Part shown: piece after piece, positions 58,036-64,000 of the stretch
How positions within the stretch are numbered: the stretch's first letter is position 1
How the letters are laid out: each line of letters begins with the position of its first letter
DNA from: Primulina eburnea
Lineage: Eukaryota; Streptophyta; Magnoliopsida; Lamiales; Gesneriaceae
Direction of reading: 5' to 3'
Length of the DNA: 64,000 nt
Assembly (NCBI RefSeq): GCF_022965805.1
Contig: NC_133101.1
Span: 5,022,001-5,086,000, forward strand
Notes under the pieces: model-generated
Databases searched by the model: none
The model's input: only the letters and a program-made list of their open reading frames with translations
Told to the model about the DNA's origin: nothing
Program-made: the position numbers and the translations under genes

Positions 58036-59880
58036 AGATCTGAGTTCGTCCTCGAACTTTCAAACAATCGATCCAAGTCTATCAGAAGAAATGTAGAATA
58101 GAGGGTAACATCCAAACTCATTCTAACCGAATCAATCTTATAGTACTGGCTATACACCATCCGTATATACCAATTGCAATCTATAACGAAGCAATACCAC
58201 CTGTAGCTGCTATCCCATCTGTTTATTCCAATCCAGGACATATTACATCTTCAGTTTTAAATACCCTTCGTCATCAGCCGACATTAGTTTCCTACATCTA
58301 CCCATTCTGATCTATCTGGATAGTTATGGTCATACCGTAAGTCATACCATGACAATAATTCATAACCGCTAGTACTAACATCTAGTACTAAAGTTCTACC
58401 AATATCTGCCAATATTTGATTACCACATGCTGACTACCTGTCAATCTGTAATAAATCTGCGAGAGAGAGCTTCTGATAGATTCTACCACAAGTACAACTC
58501 CATCCAAATCACAATCTGATATCATCTAATTCACTATTCTAGTCAATTTGACAATTTCCTTGACATTGATCTATGTCATTTGGTTCTGTTTGTACGTAAT
58601 CTAGTACAAACTGATAGATATAGATTGAGTATTCTGTCATTCATAATCATATCATATCCTAAGTTGTAGAATTGACGGTACTTTTATCCCGAAAGCCATA
58701 CTTACATTTCTTAATCAGAATATACTAAGTCGATAATCATCTTCTGATTCCTATCTTTCTGGCTTCTTTTGTTATCAATTCAAACATATCAGTACCATTT
58801 CTACCAACCTTACAACATAATTTGCTGTCCCAACTGATCTCATCTATCTATACCACATTATCTGTTTGAATATCATACATTCTGAAACAGCTGAATGAAA
58901 ACTGAATCCACCCCATTGTAGTTCTGACACTACCTGTGACTTCAGATTCGAACTATGCTGTACAAGATCAGTTAATAACATAAAAGAACGAAGAAATACC
59001 TACCTGGTATTCGGCTCTGACTAGCAATACCAAAAGCTGAAAACAATTCTGAAACATTCTGATATCACACGATAACCAAACCCATACAAAACATATAGCT
59101 GTTATACTGATCTGATCAACAAAATACAGGTTTGAAAATTCTGATTACATTTCTGAACTGTTTACACTAGTCTGCATCACACACTGACTCACAATAACAG
59201 TAATATCACATCAAGTTCTGAATAGAAAACCTATACAGATCTAGTGAGTTTACAAAAACTCATAACATAATAGATTCTGGCTGGCTGACCAATCTTCATA
59301 CTATCCAGATCAACTGCTATATCTCATCTGCAAATAGAATATACTCCCAACCAATATAAGATGTCTCAAATACTGATTTAGAATCATAACAATACTCAGC
59401 AGATATAAGGCAATATAAGAAGAAGAAAATCAGAAGAAAATAATCTGAATAAGATAATCTGCCCAAATCAGATAATAAAGTTCTGACATATCTGACATTC
59501 TGCTAATGCTGACATTTCTGATACCGCATAGTCGGAATGAAAACCTGTATCAATGACTGCATACCGGATTTATACCTGACCCAACAACATAGCATATCCC
59601 CATGCTATTCAATAACTGCAATCAAAATCATCTAGCACAAGTACATCATTATCGAACCCCATCTCATTCTTATCTAACTGTAGTATATCATATGGCACAG
59701 AAATTCTGACATCGACATATCCTTCAACAAGCAAAACTCAATACTACAGTATACACAGACCCAACCACATAGCATATCCCCATGCTATTCATTCACAGAT
59801 ACTCATAAAAACTGCATTAGTACATATCAATACATATGCAATATAATCATAAAGAATAGTACCTGTTGAAATTTCTGGGT
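58036..59880. other. internal noncoding part of the gag-only Ty3 element
   Basis: Should hold pol in a complete element, but no protease, RT, RNase H or integrase motif is readable in any frame. A C-terminal tail of the usual pre-purine-tract kind (SRTNSDLRGGEM) is seen at 58017-58060. A 38-bp phrase around CATAGCATATCCCCATGCTATTC recurs at about 59587 and 59770. Confidence 0.6.
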
Positions 59881-59916
59881 CTGTTCCTCGGTCATTACCA
59901 CCAATGACTCCGCTCT

Positions 59917-60807
59917 TTAAGATCTTCTAAAAGGTTTCTGAGGACAAACTTTAGCAAAGTGTCCCGTCTGCTTACAAATATTGCACTTACCAAACACTCC
60001 CTGACATTGTTCTGTGAAGTGTCTCCCTCCACAAGTCCGGCAATATATTCCAGTATAGCTCGGGCTGAAACTACTGGAACTAGACGAGCCACTTCCTAAT
60101 CTCTTAAACTGCTTCTTCTGAATTTGTAAGGGTTCTTTCTGTTTACCACTGCTACTGCCAATCTCTACTCTGGAAGGCGGTTGCTGTGCAGTCTGTTCCG
60201 GAAGAACATGCGATGCTCCCGGTTGTCCTATCAGAACCGCTTCTGCTCTTTTAGCCCTATTCAACGTATCAGCAAAACTACTTGCTTGCTTCACATTCAC
60301 CAAGGTACGTATCTCTGGATTCAATCCCTGAATGAACTGACTAGAAATAGCATCATCATTTCTAGCTACAAGAGGGGCAAAACGTAACAAGGTGAAGAAC
60401 TGTGCCAAGTATTCATCAATACTCATCTGACCTTGGCTTAGATTCGTAAATTCTGCACTTCTATCCTCTCTATATGATACCGGGAAAAAGCTTTGATAGA
60501 ACTCAACCTTGAAAATCTTCCACGTAATCACTGAACGATTCTGCTCTAAGGCTCCTTTGGTGAGTAACCACCATCTTCTAGCAGTTTCTTGCAACTGATT
60601 CTCAACAAGCCTAATTCTACACTCATCTGTGAAATTCAGGAATTCAAATAGCATTTCTGTTTCTTCTAGCCACTTCTCACACTCTACTGACGTTTCCTTT
60701 CCTTTCAGCACCGGTGGTTGGAACGACTGAAACCTCTGTAACTGTATTTCCATCTGATTCTCTGGCACATCTATCTGAAATTCTGACATACCTATCTGAT
60801 CATACAC
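59917..60807 (-). CDS. Ty3 Gag
   Basis: 296 residues, no internal stop; MSEFQIDVPENQMEIQLQRF (Met at 60789) is an alternative start. It contains the retrotransposon-gag core (CEKWLEETEMLFEFLNFTDE, RRWWLLTKGALEQ, IFKVEFYQSFFPVSYRED, FTNLSQGQMSIDEYLAQF), then a Ser-rich linker and two zinc motifs, CRTCGGRHFTEQC (short) and CNICKQTGHFAKVC (CCHC). Gag assembles the particle and binds element RNA. An intact gag with no pol suggests a non-autonomous element that relies on pol made elsewhere. Confidence 0.85.
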   Translation of the reverse strand: MYDQIGMSEFQIDVPENQMEIQLQRFQSFQPPVLKGKETSVECEKWLEETEMLFEFLNFTDECRIRLVENQLQETARRWWLLTKGALEQNRSVITWKIFKVEFYQSFFPVSYREDRSAEFTNLSQGQMSIDEYLAQFFTLLRFAPLVARNDDAISSQFIQGLNPEIRTLVNVKQASSFADTLNRAKRAEAVLIGQPGASHVLPEQTAQQPPSRVEIGSSSGKQKEPLQIQKKQFKRLGSGSSSSSSFSPSYTGIYCRTCGGRHFTEQCQGVFGKCNICKQTGHFAKVCPQKPFRRS

Positions 60808-60959
60808 AGTACTGCCTGTTTCAAAAGTCCTTCGAGGAGGTACATCTGATTACCACAAACATTAGTAACCCAATACTGCTGATCTGTGCAAATCTGCTCG
60901 AATCATGATCATCTCACTGCTGATCATGAATCCGATCTGATTCATATTTAAGAATACAT

Positions 60960-61223
60960 ACTACCAATTCAAATCATATAATCAGGTAACATGTATCTTA
61001 AAGCAGTAACATATAGTCTCATGCTAGCACACAATGTCAATCAACATTATAAACAATCTCATGGTAGCACAGACATGCAAGGAAAGAAAATTCATCTACC
61101 CCGCTCATTCTGTCGATCTCAATCTAATTCAATCTAAAAGATCTATCGCTAAAGGACCAATAGCTAAAAGATCTAACCTCTAAAGGAACAATCTGCTCTA
61201 ATTATCTCACTCTACGAATCCTA
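60960..61223. other. leader between primer site and Gag
   Basis: Leader of the gag-only element, transcribed leftwards. ATCTAAAAGATC-like short repeats occur near 61130-61190. No upstream frame of note. Confidence 0.5.
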
Positions 61224-61224
61224 A

Positions 61225-61236
61225 GCTCTGATACCA
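61225..61236 (-). other. primer-binding site (initiator tRNA-Met)
   Basis: TGGTATCAGAGC on the minus strand, five bases downstream of the 5' LTR end at 61242. It is an exact complement of the plant initiator tRNA-Met 3' region. Confidence 0.9.
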
Positions 61237-61241
61237 CCTGT

Positions 61242-62694
61242 TGTGGCGACCCGGACGCTAATCATCTTCTTAATCCTCGTTGGGCTTTAATTATCAATTA
61301 AATAAAACAGGGTCTAAAAAAATTTTTCTTTTTAAAATAATGCTGCGGAAGGTAATGGCGTCTAAATAATATACATGTCTGTATAAAAATACATTTCAGT
61401 ATTAAAAGTACAATAATGTACAACCATTCTAATCTAAGGTTCAACTACCATAATTCTAGTAGTAAAATCCAAGTCTACTGTAAGTCCGGAATCACCACGC
61501 TAATTCGTTCTTCTCTCATCATCCTCTTGACCCTGATCCTGCCCCACCTGTCGTCATGCACACATACAAAACACGACAACAGCCGGATAACTCCTGAGAA
61601 TAAATCTCAGTATAAAACATGGTAAGCATGTATATAAACAAACTAATTCATAAAACATGCCAAAGTAAAACATTAGATTTCATAAGCTATGAAATCTAAT
61701 CAGAACATGCATGCATTTCAAATCAGACAAACATGCATATAACCAATCTAAATCATAAACACATGCTAGCACAACTGAAAGCAATAACGATGGGTCCCAT
61801 GATCTAGGAGCCACATCCATGTAATTATGCAGTCCTAATCAAATCATGTCTAGACTGACTCGATCTGACTCTAGGGATCCCGGGGTAAATAAGACGATCT
61901 ATCACCTACCCTCCAATCGGGGTGATGGTACGTCTTATTCCTAGACTTCGGCCTGCTCTGTATCCACATCTACAAAGGGGCGGTGATCTTCCCCTAAGCG
62001 GAGATAGAACCGAATATCTAGAAGTCTGCCTGATCTCCAGACTGTCCTATCTTAATGCGTGGATAACAATTTGTAAACATAGCATATTAACATAAAAACA
62101 TAAACAAGAATAGAGTATGTGATTTATTTGGGCAACTCAAGTGACGATCTCAAGTGAGTTGTTTCTTCCCGAATATCACATGAATTATACCTTTATCGTC
62201 CCCGTCCGAGGAAGACGAAGTCTCGAAGTCAAATCTGTCCATCCCTGATCTGAAACGACAATAACAAATACAATGTGTCAAAGTGTAGTTCAAATCACAA
62301 TCTGTTCTGAACAATACCCAATTCAGTATATAATCTGATCATATCGATACTATCACAACATAACAGAAACCAATACTGAATCTGATCAATCTGCACCACT
62401 GATGTTTAGACGGCATATCAATACCATGTTGATAACCCGACAATCTCAACGTCACAATTAACCTATCAGAACTCGGAGTCAATACCATAATATCATTCTT
62501 CTAATTCCAGCATATGAATATCTAACAACGTCACAATATATCCTTGTGTAGCCTGTAGCGAGAGAAGCTCAGAACTGAAGTCGGATTCAAATTCGGATAG
62601 ACAGTTTGCTCGCAAATTGAATTTGAAAATTAAGAACAAAGCTTCTCCCCCTAAACTCTCGATTTTCCTCTGAAGATTCTGAAGAGTTTGCATG

Positions 62695-62771
<77 letters not shown>

Positions 62772-63249
62772 CCGTCACATGCATAATGACGAGTGGCTCC
62801 ACCTTTGTGCAACACGTCTCGCGCATATGCGCGCACAAACTCGCGCATATGCGCCAGACCTACTGTCCCGGCGAATAGTAACTCGCGCATATGCGCCACT
62901 TTTCTCGCGCATATGCGCCAAGGCTTCTGGAGGTGTCGCGCATATGCGCCACTCTTTTCGCGCATATGCGCCAAAGCTTCGGGAGGCGTCGCGCATATGC
63001 GCGCTTGTCTTCGCGCATGTGCGCCAACCCTACTGAAATTTTCGCGCATGTGCGCCGATACATGTCGTGCATGTGCGCCAAGCTCAATCTTCACACCTAA
63101 TCTCAAATCATCTTTTGGCTTTCCCGGTCCGATCCGTTCCGTCTATACTGATCTCGATTAATCCACAAATCATTCCAGATTAATCTCATATTACAGTAAT
63201 CATATCCAAATCATTTCAGATTACGGTAATTAAATTCTCGGGCATTACA
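61242..63249 (-). repeat. 5' LTR of the gag-only Ty3 element, with internal deletion
   Basis: Lacks the part equivalent to about 57016-57332. The junction carries about 15 bp of filler (CGTCACAATATATCC) whose first nine bases copy a nearby sequence at about 62449, as in error-prone break repair. The (TA)n run (62697-62768) is longer than in the other LTR. The same ten palindromes lie at 62820-63079. Confidence 0.9.
62820..63079. repeat. phased GCGCATATGCGC palindrome cluster in the 5' LTR
   Basis: Same ten units and spacing as in the other LTR. The seventh unit is a perfect GCGCATATGCGC here but GCGCAGATGCGC in the 3' LTR, so the change happened after insertion or in the copied template. Confidence 0.93.
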
Positions 63250-63254
63250 ATGGA

Positions 63255-63322
63255 TGACCAAGTGGAGGACTTTTGTTCAGGAAGAATTGTACACTGTAAT
63301 TCGCAACGATTTCTTCATATGA
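63255..63322 (+). CDS. small antisense gene, last part beyond the nested element
   Basis: Starting two bases into a codon left open at 55724, this adds about 21 codons (TKWRTFVQEELYTVIRNDFF) and a TGA at 63320. AATAAAATGG follows at once, a plausible poly(A) signal. Removing 55725-63249 and one ATGGA gives a continuous frame with no adjustment, which is direct evidence that the two parts were one ORF when the nested element inserted. Confidence 0.65.
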
Positions 63323-63451
63323 ATAAAATGGCGTTTCAATTTATCTCTGTCTTTTATTTTCCTGTATTTGTTTTTAATTTCATCAGTTGACAAATAAATC
63401 ATAAGCAAGATTACTGATAAAGATTAATCGATAAAAATTAACTGATAAAAA

Positions 63452-64000
63452 TCAGGATAAATCAATTAATCCAAGTATATTGCGAAAATAAGAAAACTTA
63501 GTCTCGGCCAATGGTTTGGTGAAGATATCAGCTGCTTGCTGCTCGGTTGAGATGTATTCCAGTCTGATGTCCTTTTTCAAAGCATGATCTCTAATGAAGT
63601 GATGCCTGACATCTATGTGCTTGGTCCTCGAGTGAAGAACTGGATTGTAGGGGATATCAATCGTACTTGTATTATCACAAAATATGGGCGATTCTTTAGC
63701 GTCAATTCCATAATCTCTCAGTTGTTGCGAACCCAGAGCAATTGAGCACAGCAGCTTCCAGCAGCAAGGTATTCTGCTTCAGTTGTGGAAGTTGCTATGG
63801 ATGTTTGCTTCTTGCTGAACCAAGAGATCAGTCTGTCTCCTAGAAACTGACATGATCCACTTGTACTTTTACGATCAATCTTACATCTTGCATATCTGCA
63901 TCTGAATATCTAACTAAATTGAAAGATGAATCTTTAGAATACCATAACCCAACATTTTGTGTAACTTTTAGATATTTTAGAATACGCTTGACAGCTGTAA
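63452..64000 (-). pseudogene. Sirevirus-like copia Pol, RNase H end (partial)
   Basis: On the minus strand the frame reads GLWYSKDSSFNLVRYSDAD, then after a frameshift near 63893 SGSCQFLGDRLISWFSKKQ, TTEAEYLAAGSCCAQLLW, a second shift near 63724, and SRTKHIDVRHHFIRDH and ISTEQQAADIFTKPLAETKF, ending at TGA 63452-63454. These are RNase H blocks of Ty1/copia and match the Sirevirus style. The two frameshifts make this copy inactive. RT and the upstream genes lie beyond the window. Confidence 0.85.

Larger units (their letters stand above)
55725..63249 (-). mobile_element. young gag-only Ty3 element with ATGGA target duplication
   Basis: Upstream LTR 61242-63249 (2008 bp) and downstream LTR 55725-58021 (2297 bp), both TGTAATGCCCGAG...ACCC(G/C)CCACA on the minus strand. 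ATGGA flanks both ends (55720-55724, 63250-63254). The primer site TGGTATCAGAGC is at 61236-61225. The purine tract AAGAGGGGGAGAAA is at about 58035-58022. The LTRs differ by roughly a dozen substitutions by eye, plus a deletion of about 300 bp in the upstream LTR and different TA-run lengths. Only 3.2 kb lies between the LTRs: gag is present, pol is not. Confidence 0.93.
50866..64000 (-). mobile_element. Sirevirus-like Ty1/copia element, 3' half, continuing past the window
   Basis: Minus-strand order from the right: pol 3' end (64000-63452), opposite-strand small gene (split), env-like frame (54758-51944), purine tract (AAAGGGGAAAAT on the minus strand, about 51820-51811), and 3' LTR 51810-50866 (TGTTGGAAAC...ACTTTTCA, 945 bp). 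The left flank pentamer is ACGGA (50861-50865); its partner is outside the window. An additional ORF after pol is a known trait of the Sirevirus group. The 7.5-kb Ty3 element at 55725-63249 is nested in it. Confidence 0.8.

Overview
This window reads as plant nuclear DNA, from a eudicot. It is AT-rich, its host genes are split by GT-AG introns, and most of it is nested plant LTR retrotransposons plus a Mutator-like (MULE) DNA transposon. I cannot place the species from sequence alone; a Lamiales-type genome is only a guess. I saw no tRNA, rRNA or CRISPR features. The one structural-RNA signal is a 5S rRNA-like domain carried inside a Cassandra TRIM element.

Layout. 1-1752: two LTR fragments on the minus strand (Ty3-type, then Sirevirus-type copia). 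1753-4660: a five-exon cystatin-like gene. 5230-6600: two decayed S-protein-homologue (SPH/S1) copies. About 9.2 kb: one decayed exon of a plasma-membrane Ca2+-ATPase. 11.9-12.8 kb: minisatellites. 13.4-16.6 kb: the C-terminal end of a GRAS gene joined to a truncated Tnt1/Tork-like copia. 17.0-18.3 kb: a papain-like gene with all catalytic residues. 18.7-20.2 kb and 26.3-26.6 kb: a partial second copy of the cystatin-like locus, split by a full copia (20176-26336, target duplication TTACT).

27.55-45.02 kb is an old chromovirus-like Ty3 element (Tekay/Del type, about 2.7 kb LTRs). Its pol gene is split by an Athila-like remnant (34.3-40.1 kb, next to a further LTR at 33.0-34.3 kb) and by a Cassandra TRIM (41000-41864). 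46.4-50.9 kb is a MULE with a decayed transposase, an 80-bp satellite, three arrays of a phased GGTCGACC palindrome, and an opposite-strand Ulp1-like gene that has lost its catalytic Cys and His. The Ulp1-like gene is cut by the LTR of a Sirevirus-like copia on the minus strand (50866 to beyond 64000). That copia carries a decayed env-like frame and, on the opposite strand between pol and the env-like frame, a small gene of its own. A young gag-only Ty3 element (55725-63249, target duplication ATGGA) splits this small gene exactly.

The most unusual items are: (1) the antisense gene in the Sirevirus-like element, whose frame is otherwise open, has a TATA-like and a poly(A)-like signal, and resumes precisely beyond the nested insertion; (2) palindromes at regular spacing in two unrelated elements (GCGCATATGCGC alternating about 22/31 bp in the young Ty3 LTRs, and GGTCGACC every about 20 bp in the MULE); (3) a papain-like protease with a basic C-terminal tail beside a cystatin-fold gene family. 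All family assignments come from reading motifs by eye; no database search was run.
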